DNA of 64,000 bases from Scylla paramamosain. Lineage: Eukaryota; Arthropoda; Malacostraca; Decapoda; Portunidae. The DNA lies in assembly GCF_035594125.1 (NCBI RefSeq), contig NC_087158.1:6374501-6438500 (forward strand), given 5' to 3'. The notes beneath the pieces are model-generated. The model saw only the letters and a program-made list of their open reading frames with translations, ran no database searches and was not told the origin of the DNA. Below, piece after piece: positions 14,258-27,400 of the stretch. A program made the position numbers and the translations under genes. Numbering within the stretch: the first letter of the stretch is position 1; the number at the start of each line of letters is the position of its first letter.

Positions 14258-14281
14258 TGCAGGTGGAGATGGGCGCTCCCC
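14258..14281 (-). repeat. Right terminal inverted repeat of the TTAA element
   Basis: Read on the minus strand it begins GGGGAGCGCCCATCTCCA. It is followed on the plus strand by the second TTAA copy and then by resumed LINE coding sequence. Confidence 0.85.
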
Positions 14282-14325
14282 TTAAGAGTGAACCTGATAG
14301 AAGTCTTTAGAAGAAGAAGATAGAA

Positions 14326-17300
14326 GTGTTTTTGAGCTCCTAACATACCAAAACACTAAAACGCATGCAAAACACCCTTTATGAAGAAACAGAATAACAT
14401 TACCAAAAACATGTATTTTCAGTGTTTTTGATCATGTTACCTATAAAAACGCTTAAATACATGCAAAGAACCCTATGTTTGGAAAACGAAAGGACATTAC
14501 GAGAAACGTGTATTATGAATGTTATTAAATTCGTTAAGCACCAAAAATCTTAAATCCACAAATAATACTATAGAGAAAAATTTTTTTTTTTTTTTTTTTT
14601 TTTTTTGTTATTCTTCTTCATAGGTACCGAGATGCCAAAATTCTGGCAAAATTCAGGGAAATTATGTGGAAAAAAGAACATTATAAAAAAAAGTTAATTT
14701 TAGTTTTTTTTTTTCGGACAGTTATATACCAAAACCTAAATTGCATGCAAAGCCACCTCTATAAGGAAATTAAACGACTTTACCAAAACCCTGTCTTTTG
14801 AGTGTTTTTCAGCATGTTAGGCACCAAAACAATAAATAATATGGAAGTCACTCTATATGGGAATCCAAAACAAAATCACTTAACACTTGTCTTTTCAGTG
14901 TTTTAAGTAGAAACACGCTAAAACGGATGCAAACAAACCAATATGAAGAAATAGAATAACATTGCCAAAAAAGGTATATTTTGAGTGTTTTTGAGCCTGT
15001 TACCTACAAAAAACGCGAAAATGGATGCAAAGCACTCTATATTGGGAAACAAAAGGACATTACGAGAAACCTATATAAAGAGTGTTTTATAGTTTCACAA
15101 CAACCACAAGGCAAAAGTTTCTTAGATACCAAAATGCTCATGAATAACACTCTTGATTGAGATACAGAACAACCTTACGAAATGCGTGTATTTTGAGTGT
15201 TTTTCACATTCTTAGTTACCAAAACACAAAATTGCATGCGAAACTAGGTTTATGTGAGGAAAAAATTATATTGCCAGAAAATGTCTTTTGAGTGTTTATG
15301 AGCGTGTTAGGCGATAAAGTACTTAAAAGAAGGGCAATCACATTACATGTGAATAAAACAAACTTTTACAAAGAACTTGCCGTTAAATATTTTTGAGCTC
15401 CTTACATACCAAAACGCTAAAACGAATGCAAAAAATCCTTTATGGAGAAACACAATAACACTACAAAAAACATGTATTTTGAGTGTTTTTGATCATGTTA
15501 CCTATAAAAACGCTTAAATACATGCAAAGAATCCTATGTTTGGGAAACGAAAGGACATTACGAGAAACGTGTATTATAAGAGTTTTTAAGTTACTTAAAT
15601 ACCAAAAAGCTAAATCCCACAAGTGACACTCTTTATGAAGAAAGAAAAAAATAAAAATACAAATAAATAAATGAAATAAAAGAAAATAATATTTTTTTGT
15701 TTTTTTTGTTATTCATATTCATAGGTACCGAGATGCCAAAATTCTGTTAAAATTCAGGGAAATTATGTGGATAAAAGAACATTATCGAAAAAGTTAATTT
15801 TAGCTTTTTTTCGGACTGTTATGTACCAAACCCTAAAATGCATGCAAAGTCATCTATATGGGGAAATTAAACGACTTTAAAAGAAAACTGTCTTTTGAGT
15901 GTTTTTAAGCATGTTAGGCACCAAAACGATAAATAATATGGAAGTCACTCTATATGGGAATCCAAAACAAAATTACTGAAAACGTGTCTTTTCAGTGAAA
16001 AACGTAAAAAACGCTAAAACGGATGCAAACAGACCAATATGAAGATATAGAATAACATTACCAAAAAGGTATATTTTAATTACTTTTGAGCTTGTAACCA
16101 ACAAAAAAAAAAAAAAACGCGAAAAGAAATGCAAAGCACTCTATATTGGGAAATAAAAAGACATTACGAGAAACGTGTATAATGAGTATTTTATAGGTTC
16201 ACAAGAACCACGAAGCAAAAAACGCAAAAACTAGTGTATATGGAGAATTTTCTTAGGTACCAAAATGATGAAACTCCTGAATAACACTCTTAATTAAGAA
16301 ACAGAATAACATTACTAATTGCGTGTAAATGAAGTGTTTTTCACATTCTTAGTTACTAGAACCCCAAATTGCATGCGAAACTATCTTTATGTGGGAAAAA
16401 AAATGACATTACCAGAAAAGTGTCTTTTAAGGGTTTTTGAGAGAGTTAGCCAATAAAGCACTAAAAAGGAGGGCAATCACATTACATGGGAATAAATCCA
16501 ACTTTTACCAAGAACTTGCCTTTAAGTGTTATTTAACTCCTTATATACCAAAACGCTAAAACACATGCAAAACACCCTTTATGGAGAAACAGATTAACAT
16601 TACCAAAAACATGTATTTTGAGTGTTTTTGATCATGTTACCTATAAAAACGTTTAAATACATGCAAAGAACCCTATGTCTGGGAAAGAAAAGGACATTAC
16701 GAGAAACGTGTATTATGCGTGTTTGTAAGTTCTATAAGTACCAAAAAGCTAAAACCTCTTTATAGAGAAAAAATAAAGGAATTATTAAAAAATAGGATTG
16801 TTTTTTTTTGTTATTCTTCTTCATAGGTACTGAGATGCCAAAATTCTGGCAAAATTCAGGGAAATTATGTGTAAAAAAAATTATCAAAAAAGTTAATTTC
16901 AGCTTTTTTTTCGGACTGTTATGTACCAAACCATGAAGTGCCTGCAAAGCCAACTATATGGGGAAATTAAACGACTTTACGAGAAACCTGTGTTTCTAGT
17001 GTTTTGAGCATGTTAGTCACCAAAACAATAAATAATATTGAAGTCATTCTATGTGGGAATCCAAAACAAAATTACTTTAAACGTGTCTTTTTCGTGTTTT
17101 ACGTACAAAAACGCTAAAACGGATGCAAACCAACCAATATGAGGAAATAGAATAAGATTACCAAAAAGGTATAATTTGAGTGTTTTTTTTTAGCTTTTTA
17201 CTTACAAAAAACACAAAAATGGATGCAAAGCTCTCTCTATTGGTTAACAAAAGGACATTACGAGAAACGTGTATAATGAGTGTTTTATAGATTCTCAAGA

Positions 17301-20300
17301 ATCACAAGGCAAAAAACGCAAAAACTCATATATATGGAGAAGTTTCTTAGATACCAAAATGCTGAAACTCATGAATAACACTCTAAATTGACAAACAGAA
17401 CAAACATACCAAATGCGTGTATTTTGAGTGTTTTTCACATTCTTAGTCACTAAAACCCCAAATTTTATGTGTAAGTAGCTTTATGTGGGAAAAAAATGAC
17501 ATTACCAGAAAAGTGTCTTTTAAGTGTTTTTTTTTTTTTTTTTTTTTTAGCATGATAGCCAATAAAGCACTAAAAAGCAGGGCAATCACATTACATGGGA
17601 ATAAAACTAACTTTTACTAAGAACTTGCCTTTAAGTGTTTTTGAGCTCCTTATATACCAAAACGCTAAAACGAATGCAAAACACCCTTTATGGAGAAACA
17701 GAATAACATTACCAAAAACATGTATTTTCAGTGTTTTTGATAATGTTACCTATAAAAACGCTTAAATACATGCAAAGAACCTTATGTTTTTGAAATTAAA
17801 GGACACTTCGAGAAACATGTATTACGAGTGTTTTTAAGTTCTTTAAGTACCATTTAGCTAAAACCCATAAATAACACTGTTTATAGAAAAAAAATAAAAT
17901 AAAAAGATAGGAATTTATTTATTTTTTTGTTATTCATCTTCATAGGTACCAAGATGCCAAAATTCTGGCAAAATTCAGGGAAATTATGTGAAAAAAAGAA
18001 CATTATGAAAAAAAGTTAATTATAGCTTTTTTTCCGGACTGTTATGTACCAAACCCTAAAGTGCATGCAAAGCCACCTATATGGAGAAATTAAACGTCCT
18101 TACCAAAAACCTGTCTTTTGTGCTTTTTTTTTCCAGCATGTTAGGCACCAAAACGATAAATAATATGGAAGTCACTCAATGTGGGAATCCATCACAAAAT
18201 TACTGAAAAGTGTCTTTTCAGTGTTTTTCGTAGAAAAACGCTAAATCGAATGCAAACCAACGAATATGGAGAAATAGAATAACATTACCAAAAAGGTATA
18301 TTTTGAGTGTTTTGAGCTTACCTTAAAAAAACGCGAAAATGGATGGAAAGCACTCTATATTGGGATACAAAAGGACATTACGAGAAACGTGTATAATGAG
18401 TGTTTTATAGTTTTACAACAGCCGCAAGGCAAAAATCGCAAAAACTCGGTGTATATGGAGAAGTTTCTTAGATACCAAAATGCTGAAACTCATATATAAC
18501 ACTCTTAATTAAGAATACAGAACAACCATACCAAATGCATGTATTTTGAGTGCTTTTCACATTCTTAGTTACCAAAACCAAAAATTGCATGCGATACTAG
18601 CTTTATGTGGGAAAAAAATGACATTACCAGAAAAGTGTCTTTTGAGTGTTTTTGAACGTGATAGGCACTAAAGCACTAAAAAAGAGGGCAATCACATTAT
18701 ATGGGAATAAAACCAACTTTTACCAAGAACCTGCCTTTACGTGTTTTTGAGCTTACATACCAAAACGCTAAAACGTATGCGAAACACCCTTTATGGAAAA
18801 ACAGAATAACATCACCAGAAACATGTATATTGAGTGTTTTTGATCATGTTAACCAAAAAACGCCTAAATACATGCAAAGAACCCTATGTTTGGAAAATGA
18901 AAGGACATTACGAAAATCGTGTATTATGAGTGTTTTTAAGTTCCTTAAGTACCAAAAAGCTAAAACCCACAAATAACTCTTTATAGACAGAAGCTGAAAC
19001 TCAAGAATAACACTTTTAATTTTGGAACAGAAATACCTTACCAAATGTGTGTATTAGAAAAGTTTCTTACATACCAAAATGCTGAAACTCATGAATAACA
19101 CTTTTAATCAGGAAATAGAACAACCTTACTAAATGCCTGTGTTTTGAATTTTTTTTTCACATTCTTAGTTACCAAAACCCCAAATTCCATGCAAAACTAG
19201 CTTTATGTGGAAAAAAAAAGATATTACCAAAAAAGTGTCTTTTGAGTGTTTTTGAGCGTGTTAGGCAATAAAGTACAAAAAAGCAGGACAATCACATTAC
19301 ATGGGAATAAGAAATACTTTTACCAAGAACTTGCCTTTAAGTGTTTTTGAATTTATTACATACCAAAACGCTAAAACGCATGCAAAACACCTTTTATGGA
19401 GAAACAGAATAAAATTACCAAAAACATATATTTTAAGAGTTTTTTGATCATGTTATCTATAAAAAACGCTTAAATATATGCAAAGAATCTTATGTTTACG
19501 AAACGAAAGGACATTACGAGAAATGTGTATTATATGTGTTTTTAAGTTCCTTAAGTACCAAAAAGCTAAAACCCACAAATAACACTCTTTATTTAGAAAA
19601 AAAAAGTAAAAAAATAAAAAAAACAGGATTTTTTTTTTATTAATCTTCATAGGTACCGAGATGCCAAAATTCTGGGAAAATTTATAACTATTATATGATA
19701 AAACAAAAATGATCAAAAAAGTAAATTTTAGCTTTTTTTTCGGACTGTTATGTACCAAACCCTAAAGTACATCCAAAGACTCCTATATGAGGAAATTAAA
19801 CGACCTTACCAGAAATCTGTTTTTTGAGAGTTTTCAGCATGTTAGGCACCAAAACGATTAATAATAAGGAACTCACTCTATAAGAGAATCCAAAACAAAA
19901 TTGCTGAAAACGTGTTTTTTCTTTGTTTTACGTAGAAAATCGCTAAAACAGATGCAAACCTACCAATATCAAAAAATAGAAAAACATTACCAAAAAGGTA
20001 TATTTTGAGTGTTTTTGAGCTTGTTACCTACAAAAAACGCGAAAATTGATGCAAAGCACTCTATATTAGAAAACAAAAGGACTTTGCAAGAAAAGTGTAT
20101 AATTATTTTTTATAGTTCAAAAGAACCAAAAGGCAAAAAACACAAAAACTCGTGAATATGGAGAAGGTTCCTAGATACCAAAATGCTGAAACTCATGAAT
20201 AACACTCTTAATTGAGAAACAGAACAACCTTACTAAATGCGTGTATTTTGAGTGCTTTTAACATTCTTAGTTATCAAAACCCATCTTTGGATGCAAAATC

Positions 20301-23300
20301 ACCTTTATGTGAGGAAAAAATGCCATTACCAGAAAAGTAACTTTTAATTGTTTTTGAGCGTGATATGCAATAAAGCACTAAAAAGCAGGCCAATCATATT
20401 ACATTGGAATAACACCAATTTATACCAAAAACTTGCGTTTAAGTGTTTTTGAGCTCTTTATATACCAAACCGCTAAAACGCATACAAAACAAACTTTATG
20501 GAGAAACAGAATAACATTACCAAAAACATGTATTTTGAGTGTTTTTGATCATGTTATCTATAAAAACGCTTAAATACATGCAAAGAACATTATGTTTGGG
20601 AAAGAAAAGGACATTACGAGAAATGTGTATTATAAGTGTTTTTTTTAAGTTCCTTAAGTACTAAAAAGCTAAAACCCACAAATAACACTCTTTATTTAGA
20701 AAATAACAAATAAAGAAAATAAAAAATATAGGAATTTTTTTTTTTTTTTTATTTATATTCATAGGCACCGAGTTGCCAAAATTCCTGGAAAATTCAGGGC
20801 AATCATATTATAAAATAATATTATCAAAAAAGTTAATTTCAGCTTTGTTATTTTCGGACTGTTATGTACCAAACCTTAAAGTGCATGCAAAGACTCCTAT
20901 ATGAGGAAATTAAACGACCTTACCAGAAATATGTGTTTTGAGTGTTTTTTTTTTTTTAGCATGTTAGGCACCAAAACGATAAATAATAAGGAACTCACTC
21001 TATATGGGAATCCAAAAAAAAGTTGCTGGAAACGTGTCTTCTCAGTGTTTTACGTAGAAAAACGATAAAACGGATGCAAAGCAACGAATATCAAGAAATA
21101 GAAAAACGTTACTAAAAAGGTATATTTTGAGTGTTTGTGAGCTTGTTACCTACTAAAAACGCGAAAATTGATGCAAACCACTCTATATTGGGAAACAAAA
21201 GGACATTGCAAGAAAAGTGTATAATGAGTGTTTTATAGTTCAAAAGAACCAAAAGGCAAAAAACGCAAAATCTCGTGTATATGGAGAGGTTTCCTAGATG
21301 CAAAAATGCTAAAACTCATGTATAACACTAGTGCCTAATTGAGAAATAAAACAACCTTAATAAATTCGTGTATTTTGAGTGTTTTTCACATTCTTAGTTA
21401 GCAAAACCCCAAATTGCATGCGAAAATAGATTTGTGGGGAAAAAAAAAGACTTTACCAGAAAAGTGTCTTTTGAGTGTTTTGATCGTGATAGAAAATAAA
21501 GCACGAAAAAGGAGGGCAATCATATAACATTGGAGGAAAACAAAGTTTTACCAAGAACTTGCCTTTAAGTGTTTTTGAGCTCCTTATATACCAAAACACT
21601 AAAACGCATGCAAAACAGTCTTTATGGTGAAAAAATAACATTACCAAAGACATGGATTTTGAGTGTTTCTGATCATTTTACCAATAAAAACGCTTTAACC
21701 AAATGCAAAGAACACTATTTTTGGGAAACGAAAGGAGATTACGAGAAACGTGTATTATGAATGTTTTTAAGTTCATTAATTACCAAAAAGCTAAAAGCCA
21801 CAAATAACACTCTTTATTGAGAAACAATAAATAAATAAAAAAATACAATATTTTTTGTTCTTTCTTATTCATCATCACAGGTACCGAAATGCCAAAATTC
21901 ATGCAAAATTCAGGAAATTATGTGAAATAAGAACATTATCAAAAAAGTTAAATTTAGCTTTTTTTTTTCGGACTCTTATGTACCAAACCCCTAAAGTGCA
22001 TGGAAAGCCACATATATGGGGAAATTAAACGTCTTTGCCAGAAAACGGTCTTATGAGTGTTTTTCAGCATGTTAGGAACCAACACGATTAATAACATGGA
22101 AGTCAATCTATATGGGAATGAAAAACAAAATTACTAATAACGTGTCTTTTCGGTGTTTTACGTAGAGAAACGCTAAAACGGATGTAAAGCAACCAATATG
22201 AAGAAATAAAATAGCATTACCAAAATTGTATATTTTAAGTGTTTTTGAAATAGTTACCTACAAAAAACGCGAAAATGGATGGAAAGCAGTCTATATTGGG
22301 AAGCAAAAGGACATTACGAGAAACGTGTATAATGAGTGTTTTATAGTTTCACAAGAACTACAAGGCAAAAAACGCAAAAATTCGTTTAAATAGAGAAGTT
22401 TCTTACATTCCAAAATGCTGAAACTCTGGAACAACACTCTTAATTGAGAAACAGAACAATCTTACTAAATGCGTGTATTTTGAGGGCTTTTCCCATCCTT
22501 AGTTACCAAAACTCCAAATTGCATGCGAAACCAGCTTTATGTGGGACGAAAATGACATTACCGGAAAAATGTCCTTTGAGTGTTTTTAGCGTGTTAGGCA
22601 ATAAAGCACTAAAAAGTAGGGCAATCACATTACATTGGAATAAAACCAATTTCTAACAAGAACTCTCCTTTAAGTGTATTTGAGCTCTTTATATACCAAA
22701 ACACTAAAATGCATGCAAAATACACTTTATAGTGAAATAGAATAACATTACCAAAAACATGTATTTTGAGTGTTTTTGATCATGTTACCAATAAAAACGC
22801 TTAAATACATGCAAAGAACTTTATTTTTGGGAAATGAAAGGACATTACGAGAAACGTGTATTATGAGTGTTTTTAAGTTCATTAAGTACGAAAAACTTAA
22901 AAGCCACATATTATACACTTTATTAAGAAAAAAAAAAGAAAAAGAAATATATGAAAAAATACGATTTTTTTTTTCATTCTTATTCATCTTCACAGGTAAC
23001 GAGGAGCCAAAATCCGGGCAAAGTTCAGGAAATAAGAACATTATGAAAAAAAAGTTAAATTTAGCTCTTTTTTTTTTCGGACTGTTATATACCAAATCCC
23101 TAAAGTGCATGCAAAGCCACCTATATGGGGAAATTAAACGTCTTTGCCAGAAAACTGTCTTATGAGTGTTTTTCAGCATGTTAGGAACCAACACAATAAA
23201 ACCCATGGAAGTCAATCTATATGGGAATCCAAAACAAAATTACTGAAAACGTGTCTTTTCGGTGTTTTACGTAGAAAACGCTAAAACGGATGCAAACTAA

Positions 23301-24063
23301 CCAAAATGAAGAAATAGAATAACATTATCATAAAGGTATATTTTGAGTGTTTATGAAATTATTACCCACAAAAAACGCGAAAATGGATGGAAAGCACTCT
23401 ATATTGGGAAGTAAAAGGCACCAAAAAGCATGTTAGGCACCAAAACGATAAATAATATGAAAGTCACTCTATATGGAAATCCAAAAAAAAAAAAAATTAA
23501 AAAATACTGGAAACGTGTCCTTTAAAAGATTTAAGTAGAAAAACGCTAAAACGGATGCAAACCAACCAATATGAAGAAATAGAATAACATTACCAAAAAA
23601 GTGTATTTTGTGTGTTTTTGAGCTTGTTACATGAAAAGAAACGCGAAAATGGATACAAAGCACTCTATATAAGGAAAAAAAAAAGGACATAAAGAGAAAC
23701 GTGTATAATGAGTGTTTTATAGTTTCACCAGAATCACAAGGAAAAAACGCAAAAACTCAACTGTATGGAGAAGTTTCTAAGATACCAAAATACTGAAACT
23801 CATGAATTACACTCATAATCGAGAAACAGAACAACATTACTAAATGCGTGTATTTTGAGTTTTTTTTTTTTACATTCTTAGTTACCAAAACCCCAAATTT
23901 CATGCGAAAATAGCTTTATGTGAGAAAAAAAATGACATTACCAGAAAAGTGTCTTTGAGTGTTTTTGAGCATGTTAGGCAATCAAGCACTAAAAAGCAGG
24001 GCAATCACATTACATGGGAATAAAACCAACTTTTACGAAGAACTTGCCTTTTAGTGTTTTTGA
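14326..24063 (+). repeat. Higher-order satellite array, plus orientation (HOR segment 2)
   Basis: Same HOR as segment 1. The A-run/T-run marker recurs near 14,580, 15,650, 16,790, 17,890, 19,600, 20,710, 21,820 and 22,930. Most units are 1.07-1.14 kb. Two internal jumps are visible. Near 18,985, TTTATAGACAG joins directly to GAAGCTGAAACTC, skipping from the marker monomer to a later one. Near 23,418, AAGTAAAAGG joins CACCAAAAAGCATG. These look like unequal-exchange junctions. A T-run of about 25 sits inside a monomer near 17,525. No gene is seen. Confidence 0.93.
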
Positions 24064-24473
24064 CATGCATTTAGTAAGGTTGCTCTGTTTCTCAATTAAG
24101 AGTGTTATTTATGAGTTTCAGCATTCACACGAGTTTTTGCGTTTTTTGCCTTGTGGTTTTTTGAATTATAAAACATTCATTATACATTTTTCTCGCAATG
24201 TCCCTTTGACTCCCAATATAGAGAGCTTTGTATCCAAAAATATACATTTATGGTAATGTTTTTCTGCTTCTTGATATTGGTTGGTTTGTATCAGTTTTAG
24301 CGTTTTTGTACGTAAAACACTGAGGAGACACGTTTTCAGTAATTTTCTTTTGGATTCACACATAGAGTGAGTTCCTTATTATTTATCGTTTTGGTGCTTA
24401 ACATGCTGAAAAACACTTAAAAGACAGATTTCTAGTAAGGTCTTTAATTTCCTCATATAGGAGGCTTTGCATG
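24064..24473 (-). repeat. Inverted satellite block, copy 1
   Basis: The array reverses abruptly. Plus-strand AACTTGCCTTTTAGTG is followed by TGCATTTAGTAAGGTTGC and further sequence that reads as satellite on the minus strand. It reverts at GAGGCTTTGCATG|TCTTTTCAGTG. The block carries several reversed monomers with an internal loss near 24,128 compared with the second copy at 40,441-40,929. Both copies share the same two boundary joins. Confidence 0.85.
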
Positions 24474-27400
24474 TCTTTTCAGTGTTTTGAGCGTGTTACA
24501 CAATAAAGCACTAAAAGCCAGGGCAATCACATTACATGGGAATAAAACCAAATTTTACCAAGAACTGGCCTTTAAGTGTTTTTGAGCTCCTTACATACCA
24601 AAACGCTAAAACACATGCTAAATACATTTTATGGAGAAACAGAAGAACATTAACAAATACGTTTTCGTATACACGTAACATATACGTGTATATGTTTTCA
24701 TGTTAGGCACCAAAAGGATAAATAATATGGAAGTCAGTCAATATGTGAATCCCCCCAAAAAAAAAAATTACTGAAAACGTGTCTTTTCAGTGTTTTAAGT
24801 AGAAAAACGCAAAAGTGGATAAAAACCATTCTATATGAAGAAATAGAATAACATTACCAAAAATGATATATTTTGAGTATTTTTGAGCTTGTTACAAAAA
24901 AAATGCAAAAATGGATGTAAAGCACTCTATATTAGGAAACAAAAGGACATTACGAGAAACGTGTATAATGTGTGTTTTATAGTTTTAAAAGAACCACAAG
25001 GCAATAAACGCAAAAACTCGTGTATATAGAGAAATTTCTTACATATCAAAATGACTAAATGCTTGAATAACACTTTTAATCGATAAACAGAACTACCTTA
25101 CCAAATTGTGTATTTTGAGTGTTTTTCACATTCTTAGTTAAGAAAATACCTAATTACATGCGAAAGTAGCTTCATGTTTGAAAAAAAAATGACATTAGAA
25201 AAGTGTCTTTTGAGTGTTTTTCAGCGTGATATACAACAAAGCACTAAAAAGCAGAACGATCACATTACATGGGAATAAAACCAACTTTTACGAAGAATTT
25301 GTCTTTAAGTGTTTTATAACCCCTTATATACCAAACCGCTAAAACGCATGCAAAACAAACTTTATGGAAAAAACAGAATAACATTACCAAAAACAAGTTT
25401 TTCATCATGTTATCTATAAAAACGCTTAAGTATATGCAAAGAACATTATGTTTAGGAAACAAAAGGACATTACGAGATACGTGTATTATGAGTGTTTTTT
25501 TTTAAGTTCCTTAAGTACCAAAAAGCTAAAACCCACAAATAACACTCTTTATTTAGAAAATAAGAAAAAAAAAAAAAAAAAAAATATGATTTTTTTTTTT
25601 TTGTTATTCATCTTCATAGGTACCGAGATGCCAAAATTCTGGGGAAATTCAGGGCAATTATGTGATAAAAGAATATTATCAAAAAAGTTAATTTCAGCTC
25701 TTTTTTTTTTCCGACTGTTATATACGAAACCCTAAAGTGCATGGAAAGCCTCCAATATGAGGAAATTAAACGACCTTATCAGAAATATGTGTTTTGAATG
25801 TTTTTTTAGCATGTTAGGCACCAAAACGATAAATAATAAGGAACTCACTCTATATGGGAATCCAAAACAAAGTTACTGAAAACATGTCTTCTCAGTGTTT
25901 TACATAGAAAAACGCTAAAACGGATGCAAAGGAACCAATATCAAGAAATAGAAAAACGTTACTAAAAAGGTATATCTTGAGTGTTTTTGAGCTTGTTACC
26001 AACAAAAAACGCGAAAATTGATGCAAAGCACTCTATATTGGGAAACAAAAGGACATTGCAAGAAAAGTGTATAATGAGTGTTTTATAGTTTAAAAGAACC
26101 ACAAGGCAAAAAACGCAAAATCTCGTGTACATGGAGAGGTTTCCTTGATACCAAAATGCTAAAACTCATGTATAACACTCCTAATTGAGAAACAGAACAA
26201 CCTTACTAAATGCGTGTATTTTGAGTGCTTTTAACATTCTTAGTTACCAAAACTCCAAATTTCATGCGAAAATAGATTTGTGGGAAAAAAAATGATTTAC
26301 CAGAAAAGTGTCTTTTGAGTGTTTTTGAGCGTGATAGGCAATAAAGTACTAAAAAGGAGGGCAATCACATTACATTGGAGTAAAACGAATTTTTACCAAG
26401 AACTTGCCTTTAAGTGTTTTTGATCTACTTATATACCAAAACACTAAAACGCATGCAAAACACACTTTATGGTGAAACAGAATAACATTACCAAAAACAT
26501 GTATTTTGAGTGTTTTTGATCACGTTACCAATAAAAACGCTTAAAAACATGCAAAGAACACTATTTTTGGGAAACGAAAGGAGATTACGAGAAACGTGTA
26601 TTATGAGTGTTTTTAAGTTCATTAATTACCAAAAAGCTAAGAGCCACAAATAAAACTCTTTATTGAGAAAACAATAAATAAATAAAAAAAATACGATATT
26701 TTTTTTCTTTCTTATTCATCATCACAAGTACCGATATGCCAAAATTCGAGCAAAATTCAGGAAATTATGTGAAATAAGAACATTATCAAAAAAGTTAAAC
26801 TTAGCTTTTTTTTCGGACTGTTATGTACCAAACCCGTAAAGTGCATGCAAAGCCACCTATAACGGTAAATTAAACGTCTTTGCCAGAAAACGGTCTTATG
26901 AGTGTTTTTCAGCATCTTGGGAACCAACACGATAAATAACATGGAAGTCAATCTATATGGGAATCCAAAACAAAATTACTAAAAACGTGTCTTTTCCGTG
27001 TTTTACGTAGAAAAACGCTAAAACGGATGCAAACCAACCAATATGAAGAAATAAAATAACATTACCAAAAAGGTATATTTTTAGTGTTTTTTTTAATTTG
27101 TTACCTACAAAAAACGCGAAAATGGATGGAAAGCACTCTATATTCGGAAGCAAAAGGACATTACGAGAAACGTGTATAATGAGTGTTTTATAGTTTCACA
27201 AGAACTACAAGGCAAAAAACGTAAAAACTCGTGTATATAGAGAAGTTTCTTACATTCTAAAATGCTGAAACTCTGGAACAACACTCTTAATTGAGAAACA
27301 GAACAATCTTACTAAATGCGTGTATTTTGAGTGTTTTTCACATTCTTAGTTACCAAAACCCCAAATTGCATGCGAAACCAGCTTTATGTGGGTAAAAAAT

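Larger units (their letters stand above)
13085..14281. mobile_element. Non-autonomous DNA transposon with TTAA target duplication (Kolobok- or piggyBac-type), 1,197 bp
   Basis: Termini GGGGAGCGCCCA match in inverted orientation, and the imperfect terminal repeats extend to about 24 bp. The element is bounded by TTAA on both sides (13,081-13,084 and 14,282-14,285). Removing it with one TTAA rejoins the host LINE reading frame as RLRL|RVNLIEVF, which confirms the ends independently. TTAA duplication is known for the piggyBac and Kolobok superfamilies. A G-rich start after TTAA is more like Kolobok/T2-type MITEs than like the usual piggyBac CCC start, so Kolobok is favoured weakly. No transposase is visible: the longest ORFs are about 70-90 codons and unremarkable. 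It is a long MITE or a deletion derivative. Confidence 0.85.
11795..14325 (+). pseudogene. CR1/Jockey-type LINE ORF2 fragment, decayed and interrupted
   Basis: Relic of a non-LTR retrotransposon reverse transcriptase. Reading in order across frames, one sees the pre-RT linker (NDPKWMT near 11,855; SYELKVASHAK near 12,005; NEYFLTVF near 12,155). Then comes the fingers motif KSPGPDEIYS (about 12,305-12,335, one base out of frame), SGRRQSVVINGSNSEWGQV (about 12,390-12,445), motif B-like GLLVLGPVLFVIYVNDLD, and catalytic motif C FADD near 12,550. The thumb region follows (VRLHLDYAVLFWSPHH near 12,905-12,950; LERLRLR near 13,065). A deletion near 12,385 removes the motif A region with its catalytic aspartate. 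Stops and frameshifts are scattered through it. A TTAA transposon splits it at 13,085-14,281, and the LINE resumes as VNLIEVF at 14,286. Both ends abut satellite, with no 3' tail, so it is a fragment and non-functional. The superfamily call is firm; the exact clade is not. Confidence 0.88.

Noticed and set aside
18701..18976. Zinc-finger-like spacing (C then HxxH about 16 residues on) in translated monomers
   Set aside because: The second cysteine is replaced by serine, the period is about 32 rather than 28 residues, the histidine pair is often missing, and the frame is broken in most copies.
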